DNA of 64,000 nt from contig NZ_AP018178.1 of the NCBI RefSeq assembly GCF_002368195.1, forward strand, positions 9,845,374 through 9,909,373. The letters run 5' to 3'. The DNA is from Calothrix sp. NIES-2100 (lineage in GTDB: Bacteria > Cyanobacteriota > Cyanobacteriia > Cyanobacteriales > Nostocaceae). The translations under genes were made by a program, and so were the position numbers. Of this stretch, positions 1 to 8,295 are shown one piece after another (position 1 is the stretch's first letter; each line of letters begins with the position of its first letter). The notes under the pieces were generated by a model. The model was not told the origin of the DNA, made no database searches, and saw nothing but the letters and a program-made list of their open reading frames with translations.

Positions 1-450
1 TCGCAAAGGTGTACCATCGCTGCGAAACATTGTGAATGTATAAGATAGCCTCGTAATCACGCAATGAAAATATTTTTCTTGCCACTGCAAATAATAAACA
101 GGTGGACGTTCATTAGCAGTAGAGATAGGACTTACGCCTTTTCTTAGTAAGTCAATATAATAATTGAGTGATTTTTGTCCTTTTTGACTCAAGTTTTTAG
201 TTTCATAAGTATCAAATATCAGGTTATGAAGTTCTAATGTGAAAGGTTTCAGCCCTGCAAAATAAACTTTAGGTAATAGTAATGTTCCGCGATTACCAGT
301 TTGGTATTCCCAATTATTATCTCTAGAAAAACGAAGCTCTTTTGGATTGAACATAAATTCAATCGTATTGGTATTATCATCAACACATACTAGCTTGGCT
401 TTAACCAGATTATTTTGTGTTTGATTTTTTTGCTTTTGAGTGTTGACCAT
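1..450 (-). CDS. CIS LysM/tube-adaptor protein, N-terminal part (runs off left edge)
   Basis: An open frame on the minus strand starts at ATG 450 and stays open for 150 codons to the window edge, so the gene is partial. Residues about 34-60 read FMFNPKELRFSRDNNWEYQ, followed by a stretch ending LIFDTYE near residue 90. This 'MFNP..' plus 'L..FDTYE' pattern is typical of the N-terminal domain of the Afp7/Pvc7-type CIS tube/LysM protein, which joins the inner tube to the baseplate hub. The LysM part would lie outside the window. It is the first gene after the long repeat protein (34 bp gap) on the same strand, so the baseplate genes probably continue leftwards. The family call comes from motif recognition, without an alignment. 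Confidence 0.8.
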   Translation of the reverse strand, partial: MVNTQKQKNQTQNNLVKAKLVCVDDNTNTIEFMFNPKELRFSRDNNWEYQTGNRGTLLLPKVYFAGLKPFTLELHNLIFDTYETKNLSQKGQKSLNYYIDLLRKGVSPISTANERPPVYYLQWQEKYFHCVITRLSYTFTMFRSDGTPLR

Positions 451-484
451 TGAATGACTTATCCTATGTGAAATTTATACAAAA

Positions 485-3400
485 TTACCAAGGTAATCGT
501 CCAGATAAAATACCATGACGCTCTTGCTCATTCTCTAAACGGCGACGCAATAATTGATATACATCACGAGCAAGCTTTTCAAATTCTACCGAGTTAGTCT
601 CACTTGATTGATTCAATTGAGAGGAATTTCTTTCTATAGTTTCAGTTATTGTAGTCTTGTCAGTAACTACGGCTTCTTTATCTTTAGCAAAACTTTTAGG
701 CTGAATTAAATTGCTAGCAGTATCTATATGTGCTTTTGATTTTGTATAAGCAGGTGGCTGCTGTCGTCGTAATGCTTCATTACTCGAAATATCAGGATTA
801 AAATTATTAGAAACTCTAGTAATTTTCTCACTACTCATGAATTCTTCACTACTCGACCATTGAGCAGATTGAGTATTTGGTTTAAATGATGTATTGGCGG
901 TAGAAACTGGCTTCCGAAAAATTAAAGGAGTCGATGAATAATGAGTTGAATTTTTAGTCTGCTTATTTGCTTGATTTTCATAAGTTTTTAATTGTAAAGT
1001 ACTTAAAGTGATAAGGTGATGATTTGCTGTTTCTTTCCCTAAAGAAGAAGACACCAAATAACCCAATGGTTTGATTTTAGTAGTATCTAAACTTTGTCGT
1101 TGTACTGCACTATCTGTTGCAGTCTTAACTTGAGCAAAAGTGCCTACTGCGTTAACATTATTTGTTGATAAATCTGGTATAGTACCGTTATTATTGATGT
1201 GCTTCAGCAAGTTGAGGTTTTTCTGTGCATCTTTAGCATTAATCACAAACTCACCAGGAGTAAGCATAGCAGGTACAGTATCCGAGGGCGCTATTTGCTG
1301 GTGATTTATACTATTAGAAGCTGTGACTTGTCCACCAATAGCATACCCTTTAGGTGGGAGTGGATTGTCAAAGATACTGTCTTTTTCTACTTCTGTCTGA
1401 TAAGATTCTTTCGCAATTTTTGTAGTATTCTCAATTGTTATATTATTTGGACTTTGGACAACTAGATAATTATTCGCTCTAACATCTGACTGCTTCATTA
1501 CAATCTCAGGCGATACTGATTGTTGTGTTGTACTAGCTTGGGTGTTATGCGATGATATATCACTAGTGCGATCGCTCTTCATCTCCTGCTGTTGATCAAC
1601 ATTAACTATCGGTGATACTGGCTGTTGTGATGATGTTTCAATGGTGCGATCGCTCCTTATCTCCTGCGGCTGAGAAAAGTTGTCTATCGATGGCGCTGTA
1701 TTAGCTTGAGTATTCTGTGATGATGTTTCAGGAGTGCGATCGCTCCTCAAATCCTGCGCCTGAGAAACATTGTCTATCGATTGTGCTGTATTAGCTTGCG
1801 TATTCTGTGATGATGTTTCAGGAGTGCGATCGCTCTTGAACTCCTGTTGTTGATCAACATTAGCTATCGGCGATACTGGCTGTTGTGATGATGTTTCAAT
1901 GGTGCGATCGCTCCTCAATTGCTGAAACTCAGAGACATTGACTATCGGTGGCGCTGTATCAGCTTGCTTGTTCTGTGATGATGTTTCAATGGTGCGATCG
2001 CTCCTCAAATCCTGTGCCTGAGAAAAGTTGTCTATCGATGGCGCTGTATTAGCTTGCTTGTTCTGTGATGATGTTTCAATGGTGCGATCGCTCCCCAAAT
2101 TCTCCGCCTGAGAAAAGTTGTCTATCGGTGATGCTGTATTAGCTTGCGTGTTTTGTGATGATGGTTCAACAGTGCGGTCGCTCCTCAAATCCTGCGGCTG
2201 AGAAAAGTTGTCTATCGATGGCGCTGTATTAGCTTGAGTATTCTGTGATGATGGTTCAACAGTGCGATCGCTCTTGAACTCCTGTTGTTGATCAACATTA
2301 GCTATCGGCAATACTGGCTGTTGTGATGATGTTTCAATGGTGCGATCGCTCCTTATCTCCTGCGGCTGAGAAAAGTTGTCTATCGATGGCGCTGTATTAG
2401 CTTGAGTATTCTGTGATGATGTTTCAGGAGTGCGATCGCTCCTCAAATCCTGCGCCTGAGAAACATTGTCTATCGATTGTGCTGTATTAGCTTGCGTATT
2501 TTGTGATGATGTTTCAGGAGTGCGATCGCTCCCCAAATCCTGTGCCTGAGAAAAGTTGTCTATCGGTGGCGCTGTATTAGCTTGCGTGTTCTGTGATGAT
2601 GGTTCACTAGTGCGATCGCTCCCCAAATCCTGTGCCTGAGAAAAGTTGTCTATCGGTGGCGCTGTATTAGCTTGCGTGTTCTGTGATGATGGTTCACTAG
2701 TGCGATCGCTCCCCAAATCCTGCGGCTGAGAAATATTGACTGTAAGTGTATCAGCTTGAGTATTCTGTGATGATGGTTCACTAGTGCGATCGCTCCTCAA
2801 ATCCTGCGGCTGAGAAATATTGACTGTAAGTGTATCAGCTTGAGTATTCTGTGATGATGGTTCACTAGTGCGATCGCTCCTCAAATCCTGTGCCTGAGAA
2901 AAGTTGTCTATCGATGGCGCTGTATTAGCTTGCTTGTTCTGTGATGATGGTTCACTAGTGCGATCGCTTCCCAAATCCTGCGGCTGAGAAAAGTTGTCTA
3001 TCGATGACGCTGTACCAGCTTGCGTGTTTTGCAATGATGTTTCAGGAGTGCGATCGCTCCTCAAATCCTGCGCCTGAGGAATATTGACTATCGGTGGCGC
3101 TGTATCAGCTTGCGTATTTTGTGATGATGTTTCAGGAGTGCGATCGCTTCCCAAATCCTGCGGATGAGAAACATTGTCTATCGGTGGCACTGTATCAGCT
3201 TGCTTGCTTTGCAATGATGTATCACTAGTGTGATCACTCCTCAATTGCTGAAACTCAGAGATATTGACTATTGATGGCGCTGTATTAGCTTGCGTATTTT
3301 GTGATGATGTTTCAGGAGTGCGATCGCTCTTCAAATCCTGTGCCTGAGAAACATTAGCTCTCGGTGATACTGGCTGTTGCAATGATGTTTCAATGGTGCG

Positions 3401-3907
3401 ATCGCTCTTCAAATTCTTGGATTTAGATGTAACTGTAAGCGATGCTTGATTCGGTGTTTCACTATTAGCAAAACTATTCACTGAATTTATAGGTTCAAGT
3501 TGTGCAGTCCCAGGCTTTGCTGCTTTTTTAGATTTAGTAGATTTATTTGGTTTTTTATTTGTTTGAGATTTAGCCTGTTTTTTTACAACCAACTGGCTAG
3601 AAGCTTGATTAATTATTGTAGGAGCAATCGCACTAGTAAAATAATTATTTTCACGGCTAGTTTCTTGTTCAAAAGTAATAGGCTGTGAATCTATATTTCC
3701 GCCTATTAATAAACTATTTGGAAATGTAGACAAAAATTCTGAAAAGCCATCCCTTAAAGTGATTTCAAACAAACTAAGCGTTTGAATAGAAGTTAAGGGT
3801 TTTATTAGGCTTGGTAACAGTGGTAAAAAAGTTGATTTTTTTTGTATTAAAAGTCTGAGCGGACATAGAGGATCATGAATTCCTAGTGGAGGTTTCATAA
3901 CTTGCAT
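485..3907 (-). CDS. Long repeat protein with tape-measure-like motif, CIS locus
   Basis: About 1140 residues. I prefer ATG 3907 because GGTGA lies 7 nt upstream; a longer version from TTG 3919 is possible. Layout: a unique N-terminal region (1-170) with a Lys/Ser-rich stretch; about 22 tandem repeats of 26-30 residues (about 165-790) rich in S, T, Q and N; then a C-terminal part. Near residue 855 the C-terminal part contains GYAIGGQV and DTVPAMLTPGEFVIN. That motif is well known from phage tail tape-measure proteins, where it follows the 'GG.V.G.G..D' pattern. The last 35 residues (LARDVYQLLRRRLENEQER) resemble the 53-residue protein encoded at 4473-4634. It sits between a tube gene and the LysM/tube gene, which fits a tail-length or assembly role. 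The repeats contain prolines and are not obviously helical, so a classical ruler is unproven. Confidence 0.7.
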   Translation of the reverse strand: MQVMKPPLGIHDPLCPLRLLIQKKSTFLPLLPSLIKPLTSIQTLSLFEITLRDGFSEFLSTFPNSLLIGGNIDSQPITFEQETSRENNYFTSAIAPTIINQASSQLVVKKQAKSQTNKKPNKSTKSKKAAKPGTAQLEPINSVNSFANSETPNQASLTVTSKSKNLKSDRTIETSLQQPVSPRANVSQAQDLKSDRTPETSSQNTQANTAPSIVNISEFQQLRSDHTSDTSLQSKQADTVPPIDNVSHPQDLGSDRTPETSSQNTQADTAPPIVNIPQAQDLRSDRTPETSLQNTQAGTASSIDNFSQPQDLGSDRTSEPSSQNKQANTAPSIDNFSQAQDLRSDRTSEPSSQNTQADTLTVNISQPQDLRSDRTSEPSSQNTQADTLTVNISQPQDLGSDRTSEPSSQNTQANTAPPIDNFSQAQDLGSDRTSEPSSQNTQANTAPPIDNFSQAQDLGSDRTPETSSQNTQANTAQSIDNVSQAQDLRSDRTPETSSQNTQANTAPSIDNFSQPQEIRSDRTIETSSQQPVLPIANVDQQQEFKSDRTVEPSSQNTQANTAPSIDNFSQPQDLRSDRTVEPSSQNTQANTASPIDNFSQAENLGSDRTIETSSQNKQANTAPSIDNFSQAQDLRSDRTIETSSQNKQADTAPPIVNVSEFQQLRSDRTIETSSQQPVSPIANVDQQQEFKSDRTPETSSQNTQANTAQSIDNVSQAQDLRSDRTPETSSQNTQANTAPSIDNFSQPQEIRSDRTIETSSQQPVSPIVNVDQQQEMKSDRTSDISSHNTQASTTQQSVSPEIVMKQSDVRANNYLVVQSPNNITIENTTKIAKESYQTEVEKDSIFDNPLPPKGYAIGGQVTASNSINHQQIAPSDTVPAMLTPGEFVINAKDAQKNLNLLKHINNNGTIPDLSTNNVNAVGTFAQVKTATDSAVQRQSLDTTKIKPLGYLVSSSLGKETANHHLITLSTLQLKTYENQANKQTKNSTHYSSTPLIFRKPVSTANTSFKPNTQSAQWSSSEEFMSSEKITRVSNNFNPDISSNEALRRQQPPAYTKSKAHIDTASNLIQPKSFAKDKEAVVTDKTTITETIERNSSQLNQSSETNSVEFEKLARDVYQLLRRRLENEQERHGILSGRLPW
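1540..3412 (-). repeat. About 22 tandem coding repeats (78-90 bp), each carrying a HIP1 octamer
   Basis: These are in-frame repeats inside the long CIS protein. The consensus unit reads roughly SDRTxETSSQNTQANTAPSI followed by xNFSQxQxLR. Unit lengths are 26, 28 or 30 residues. Nearly every unit encodes SDRT with the HIP1 octamer GCGATCGC; one unit near 3229-3240 has decayed to TGTGATCACT and reads SDHT. Units 11-13 and 19-21 are near copies, and units 7/8 and 9/10 are adjacent duplicates, which points to expansion by unequal recombination. Confidence 0.9.
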
Positions 3908-3945
3908 AAGTATCACCAATCAAGAAAGCTAGTGAGAAAATTTTG

Positions 3946-4473
3946 TCATGAACTAGGGAAAAACTGTTTCTCATTACGTATTGTGCGATTACCTCCTCCT
4001 GCATCTTGTCCAATACTCAATCCTTCATAAGACATAGTTAATTCTTCTATTGCAACAGTACTTCCATCAGCTTGAAAATCTGATGCTTTCCAGGCTGTAG
4101 GGATAGCACCAATGAGAGTCCAACTTTGCATGATATCGCCTGCTTGATTGAAGACAAGAATGTTCACATTACAACGAGTAGTACTTTGTTCTTCATCGAA
4201 TATTTCACATAACCAATTAAAAAAGCTTTGATCGTCTGTGATTCCTCGCTTTAAAGTTATATCTGAAAACGTTGTGTGTCCTAAAAAAACACGTTGCTGA
4301 TTATTAACGCCTCCTTCATGATAAATCTCTTTTTCAACTTGTATACTTGGCCCAGAGCATTCGGTAAAAGATGCCATTATCGAGCTATCTATCTCTAGAT
4401 AAAACCGATTGGTAGTCACAAAATTTAAACTGTGTTGAGTATACCTATCGTCAATATTAGAATTTTGATACAT
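3946..4473 (-). CDS. CIS inner-tube protein (T4 gp19-like family)
   Basis: 175 residues, the normal size for the phage T4 gp19-like tail-tube family used by CIS. Recognisable features are the N-terminal RFYLEIDSSIMASFTECSG strand-turn (about 24-43), the VFLGHTTFSDITLKRGITD region in the middle, and the C-terminal half with WTLIGAIPTAW and the strand VAIEELTMSYEGL. The start is ATG 4473, preceded by AGGAG, and it overlaps the stop of the upstream 53-residue gene (TAATG), so the two are translationally coupled. It is the third tube-type protein in the locus, the others being at 12704 and 13269. A specialised tube subunit near the baseplate is an inference. Confidence 0.85.
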   Translation of the reverse strand: MYQNSNIDDRYTQHSLNFVTTNRFYLEIDSSIMASFTECSGPSIQVEKEIYHEGGVNNQQRVFLGHTTFSDITLKRGITDDQSFFNWLCEIFDEEQSTTRCNVNILVFNQAGDIMQSWTLIGAIPTAWKASDFQADGSTVAIEELTMSYEGLSIGQDAGGGNRTIRNEKQFFPSS

Positions 4474-4634
4474 TAAAGTCTCCTGTCTTTTCCATAGTTT
4501 TTAATACGTTCTTGCTGGCGACGCATATCTTCTACAAAAATCTCATATACTCGGTCAGTCAGTTTTTTCAAAAACCACTGATCGTTAATGCAATTTTTTA
4601 AGTTAGTCTTTTGATTGTTGTCTGTGTTTTTCAT
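4473..4634 (-). CDS. Small CIS-locus protein, 53 aa
   Basis: This short gene starts at ATG 4634 (an in-frame TGA lies two codons upstream) and ends in TAA, whose last A is the first base of the tube gene's ATG. Its core, KLTDRVYEIFVEDMRRQQER, is a predicted amphipathic helix closely resembling the last 35 residues of the long repeat protein downstream (LARDVYQLLRRRLENEQER). Short proteins of this type recur in CIS loci, but no biochemical role is known to me. The overlap and shared motif support a real, coupled gene. Its partner could be the tube or the baseplate. Confidence 0.7.
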   Translation of the reverse strand: MKNTDNNQKTNLKNCINDQWFLKKLTDRVYEIFVEDMRRQQERIKNYGKDRRL

Positions 4635-4832
4635 ATCTCATGAGCATGGTTTTAAATTAATACGCTAAACTATTTTATTTTGCATATATACAAATTCTAT
4701 AAATCTTGTAATGGACGCATATTATTGCCTAAACAATATAACCAACCTAGAGAATAACTTAATAATTTATCTGTGCAATTCACAAATTTTTAGGTAATTA
4801 AATACAGGACAAATAGCAATCTATAGCTATTT

Positions 4833-5447
4833 TTATTTTTCAGTTATGCTCACTGTAAAACCTATCAGCTTTTCTTGACCAAGCTCTAATAAATCATTAT
4901 GATTAAGTCTGTAAGAATTACCAGGAGAAATCAAATTACCATTAACATAAGTTCCATTTCGGCTGTTATTATCAACTAACACATATGCGTTAGATGATTT
5001 ATCCCAATAAATTCGTGCATGGGAGCGAGAAACTATCTTTTCATTGGCAATACCAGTTAAGTCAATTTCTGGTACAGATTTAGTAGCCAGATTTTTTCTA
5101 CCGATGTAGCCTTCTTCCCCGCGCAAGGGAAATTCTTTTCCAGAAGTATGCATGAGTTTGAGGATTGGGCGAGTAGAAGGTGGTTGGATATGCACCACTG
5201 GAGCTGGTGGGTTATCTACAACTTGAGACAATGCTGATGAAGAGGAAGTGTGAGCATAGACTGGTGAAGATGCAGAGGGTTGAGACACTTGCGATTTCTC
5301 TGCTAAATCTGGCTGTTTCTCAGCAGTTGGAGCAGAGACAACTACATTGCCTAAAGCTGTGCCACACATAGGGCAAACCTTAGCATTGTTGGGCAAAGTA
5401 CGGTTAAAATAATCACAATTTGGGTTAGGACAACGATTTACAGTCAT
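4833..5447 (-). CDS. Zinc-ribbon FHA-domain protein
   Basis: 204 residues. The N-terminus has a zinc ribbon (C6PNPNC then CPMCG about 20 residues later). A flexible Ser/Pro-rich linker follows (about 40-95), then an FHA phosphothreonine-binding domain with the signatures GYIGRK, SRSHARIYWD and NNSRNGTYVNG. FHA domains bind phosphothreonine peptides, so this is a likely reader of a Ser/Thr kinase. The start ATG lies inside the end of the upstream pseudokinase gene (23 bp overlap), so the two are cotranscribed. About 200 bp of AT-rich sequence separates it from the CIS genes downstream. The partner kinase is not shown by the sequence; 16845-18605 is a candidate. Confidence 0.85.
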   Translation of the reverse strand: MTVNRCPNPNCDYFNRTLPNNAKVCPMCGTALGNVVVSAPTAEKQPDLAEKSQVSQPSASSPVYAHTSSSSALSQVVDNPPAPVVHIQPPSTRPILKLMHTSGKEFPLRGEEGYIGRKNLATKSVPEIDLTGIANEKIVSRSHARIYWDKSSNAYVLVDNNSRNGTYVNGNLISPGNSYRLNHNDLLELGQEKLIGFTVSITEK

Positions 5448-7542
5448 TGGAAATTAAGTATTGATTGGGTATAGGTTTTAAGGGAACGACTCCTGCTTTA
5501 TCAAGCAAACACTGCCCTTGACGAGTCTTGAGCATCTCAGCAAATTTATTACCAGCAGGTAGCAACGAGTTATCTTTTGGGTATACGACAACTAGCGGAT
5601 AACCTAATGGATAACTGCCAGAGCGAAAAGTTTGGACATCTAAACGGTTATTTTTGTCACATATATTATCTGAAGGGCTGATGGGAGAACCATTAAGCCG
5701 AAAAAGAGCTTGGCTAGCTGGTTTATCTGCATCAACTAGCGCTAAAGGATAGCCTGCACATTGATTCCAAGTTTTACTCAAAATACCGTAACTAATAATT
5801 CCTGCTTGTCCTGTATCGAATGCAGTGATAATTTGTTGCTGGGTTTGTTCGGTAGGTTGTGTAGTGACTTTAGCTTGATATAAAGCTATTTGCTGCTGAT
5901 CGTCTTTCAGCACTATTTTTTGAAATAAACGCACTGCTTCCGGTTCTGTAGGTGCATAGGGTTTTATAGGCAGATTTGGGCCTCCAAGCTGTTGCCAATT
6001 GTTAATTTGACCTGTATAAATTTGACGTAATTGTTCTAAGCTAATTTGTCCATTTAGAGCCTTGGGAAGATTTTGCTCTTTCTTGCTAAAAGCTACATAT
6101 ACAAGTAAGCCATCATAAGCAACTATTTTATCGTTGAAATTATTTGTTACGTCATTAAACAAGCTAGTAATGGCAAACTGTGCTTTGTTATTGATGATTT
6201 CTTCTAAAGGTTGACTAGCAGTTTGTATATTAGTTGAAGTTACAGGCTGATAGTTAAATTGAGCGTTAACATCTGGCTTAGGATGAGTTAATAAATCTCT
6301 TAAACTACTTTGACTGGTTGGGCGAAACTTCAAAATATTAGTCCATGTGCCATCGTTTTCACCTGTATAAGTAAAATCTCCAGAGGGAACACCATTAACA
6401 TCAGAGAAAGCAGGTACAAGATGATAAAATTCACTCGTAGCATCTTCTGGCATTTCTGAGCTACGCATCAAGAAATACAATATTCCTCCGCCAAACATTA
6501 GCAAAGTAAAAATTCCTAAAAATAAAAATATTAGTCTACGGAAACCTTTATCTTTCTGTTCTGGAGCAAATACTGTTGTTGAACTGATTGCTTGATTTTC
6601 TTGGGTAAGTTGTAGTAAAGCTTGGCGAGCAGCTTCAGCACTCTCGAAAGGAATTTCTATTCCCATTAAACGATAAATAAACTGCTTTAACTCACTATCT
6701 GAGTTGGGCCATTGCTGCTCATCTCTAGGATCAATAAATTCTGCTCTCCCTGTCCACAGAGAAAAAGCTACTCTTCCTAAATCTTCTAAGTCTTGTGTGC
6801 AAGTGGGAATTACAGTTTGGGAAATAGATGGTGGAACAAATAAACCTTCCCAAAGAGCCAAATCGCAAAGATATATAGTAGAGTAATGCTGATGATTTTG
6901 GACAATTAATAGACTATTTAAACTAAGGTTACTGTGAACCAAACCCTTCTGGATTTGCCCTGAAGGAAGTCGCAGTTTTTGAGTGTGGAGAAACTGTAAT
7001 GTTTGTAAGGCTTGATTGAGTACCTGGCGCACTTGATCCGCAGTCATCGCACCTTTTTGTGTCAGGTACTCACTTAAAGTTTGAGCAGCTTCTAGATTAC
7101 CTAAAGTGACGGTGTAACAGCGTTCTACTAGCGGATCGGCGATCGCATCCCAAGGGCTGATTAAGCGAAAGTCTTGGACTTTCCCATCTGCTGGACTCAC
7201 ACCCGCGACTCGCATAAAAGTATCTTGACGCTGACGAGTTTCTTCTTGATTAAAACAACCATCAGGTAGTAAATATTCCTTGATGACAACAGGTTGGTTA
7301 TTACTCAGTTGAATCCCCAAATACAAGCGTCCCGTACCCCTAGAACCAAGAAGACGAGTAACTTGATAACTACCTCGACTACCTTTAATTTCAGCTTTTT
7401 CCGGTAAAAGAGCCGGAAAACCGCATTCTAAACAAAATTTAGCTTTAGGAAATTCTTTAGTTGTTTGCTGAAGGCGATCGCACGATAAAGGCGCGTTACG
7501 CGAACAAAAGTATTCTTGATAAACAGGCTCAGGTAAAGACAC
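5425..7542 (-). CDS. Membrane pseudokinase fused to PstS-like binding domain
   Basis: 705 residues. It has a Cys-rich N-terminus (C13, C21, C37-x2-C40), then a protein-kinase-like domain (about 57-315) with a glycine loop LGSRGTG and the beta-3 lysine in VVIKEY. The catalytic loop reads HSN instead of HRD and the DFG position reads DLA, so catalysis is probably lost. One hydrophobic segment follows (about 335-358), then a type-2 periplasmic-binding domain like PstS (about 370-705: GVPSGDFTYTGENDGTW, with LPIKPYAPTEPEAVRLFQ near its centre). The arrangement suggests a cytoplasmic pseudokinase coupled to an exported ligand-binding domain. Phosphate as the ligand is only a family-based guess. 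The gene overlaps the FHA gene downstream and lies 57 bp after the response regulator. Confidence 0.8.
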   Translation of the reverse strand: MSLPEPVYQEYFCSRNAPLSCDRLQQTTKEFPKAKFCLECGFPALLPEKAEIKGSRGSYQVTRLLGSRGTGRLYLGIQLSNNQPVVIKEYLLPDGCFNQEETRQRQDTFMRVAGVSPADGKVQDFRLISPWDAIADPLVERCYTVTLGNLEAAQTLSEYLTQKGAMTADQVRQVLNQALQTLQFLHTQKLRLPSGQIQKGLVHSNLSLNSLLIVQNHQHYSTIYLCDLALWEGLFVPPSISQTVIPTCTQDLEDLGRVAFSLWTGRAEFIDPRDEQQWPNSDSELKQFIYRLMGIEIPFESAEAARQALLQLTQENQAISSTTVFAPEQKDKGFRRLIFLFLGIFTLLMFGGGILYFLMRSSEMPEDATSEFYHLVPAFSDVNGVPSGDFTYTGENDGTWTNILKFRPTSQSSLRDLLTHPKPDVNAQFNYQPVTSTNIQTASQPLEEIINNKAQFAITSLFNDVTNNFNDKIVAYDGLLVYVAFSKKEQNLPKALNGQISLEQLRQIYTGQINNWQQLGGPNLPIKPYAPTEPEAVRLFQKIVLKDDQQQIALYQAKVTTQPTEQTQQQIITAFDTGQAGIISYGILSKTWNQCAGYPLALVDADKPASQALFRLNGSPISPSDNICDKNNRLDVQTFRSGSYPLGYPLVVVYPKDNSLLPAGNKFAEMLKTRQGQCLLDKAGVVPLKPIPNQYLISNDCKSLS

Positions 7543-7599
7543 TGAAAAGACTCCCTGAAAAAATTAACTCAAGTTGAATGATGTTATGCATAGTTATTG

Positions 7600-8280
7600 C
7601 TATTGAACTGGAATTAACCCCAGCTTAAAAGCAGCTATCACAGCTTGAGTCCGGCTAGTAACCTGCAATTTCTCAAAAATATTTGTTAAGTGAGCTTTAA
7701 CAGTCACCACTTTAATATATAAAGTTTTGGCGATTTCTTCATTAGAATCTCCTCGGACTAAACAATACAAAACTTCTTGTTCTCTTTCGCTCAGATTCAG
7801 CTTTTGACGTGTTAAAGTATCTGCCTCGGAATTAGCCCAAAATCTGCGGAAAAAACTACTAGCAACTTCCGTAGGTAAATAAATCTCAGACCGAAGTGTA
7901 GTAGCGATCGCCTCTCGTAATTGTGTCGTTGCACGAGTTTTAAACACGTAACCTTTAGCCCCAGCTTGCATTGCGCGAAAAATTGCATCATCGTCTTGGT
8001 GAGCAGACAAAACTAAAACTTTCCCCTTAAACGACATTTGTTTTAAGCGCTCAAGAGTAGCAATACCATCACCTGCAGCTAATTCTAAATCAAGCAGAAT
8101 TAAAACAGGTTGCTTTTGATGAGCAAGGGTGACAGCTTGATCTGTCGATACAGCTTCAGCCACAACTTTTAAAGGTAACTGTCCACTGTTACTATAAAAA
8201 TTCAGCAGAGTTTTTAATCCTTGGCGAAAGCGCTGATCGTCATCTACAAGCATTACTGGTAGCTGCTGATTAATAGTCAT
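7600..8280 (-). CDS. NarL/LuxR-type response regulator
   Basis: 226 residues. The receiver domain (about 8-125) shows the acidic pocket DDD near residue 14, the phospho-acceptor in ILLDLE (about 60-65), the switch segment VLSAHQD and the lysine of KGYVFK. A LuxR-type helix-turn-helix occupies about 160-225 (LSEREQEVLYCLVRGDSNEE and VVTVKAHLTNIFEKL). Start ATG 8280 is preceded by AGGAG. It follows the histidine kinase by 15 bp and precedes the pseudokinase gene, so a kinase-regulator operon feeding the CIS locus is likely. Its DNA targets cannot be read from the sequence. Confidence 0.93.
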   Translation of the reverse strand: MTINQQLPVMLVDDDQRFRQGLKTLLNFYSNSGQLPLKVVAEAVSTDQAVTLAHQKQPVLILLDLELAAGDGIATLERLKQMSFKGKVLVLSAHQDDDAIFRAMQAGAKGYVFKTRATTQLREAIATTLRSEIYLPTEVASSFFRRFWANSEADTLTRQKLNLSEREQEVLYCLVRGDSNEEIAKTLYIKVVTVKAHLTNIFEKLQVTSRTQAVIAAFKLGLIPVQ

Positions 8281-8295
8281 GTCAAAAATCTCCTA

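Noticed and set aside
13..450. Whether the left-edge gene could be a housekeeping gene
   Set aside because: The MFNP and FDTYE motifs plus the CIS context make a CIS tube/LysM protein much more likely.
1540..3412. Possible CRISPR-like array (regular repeats of about 90 bp)
   Set aside because: The repeats are in frame within one long open frame, encode a consistent peptide unit and have no unique spacers.
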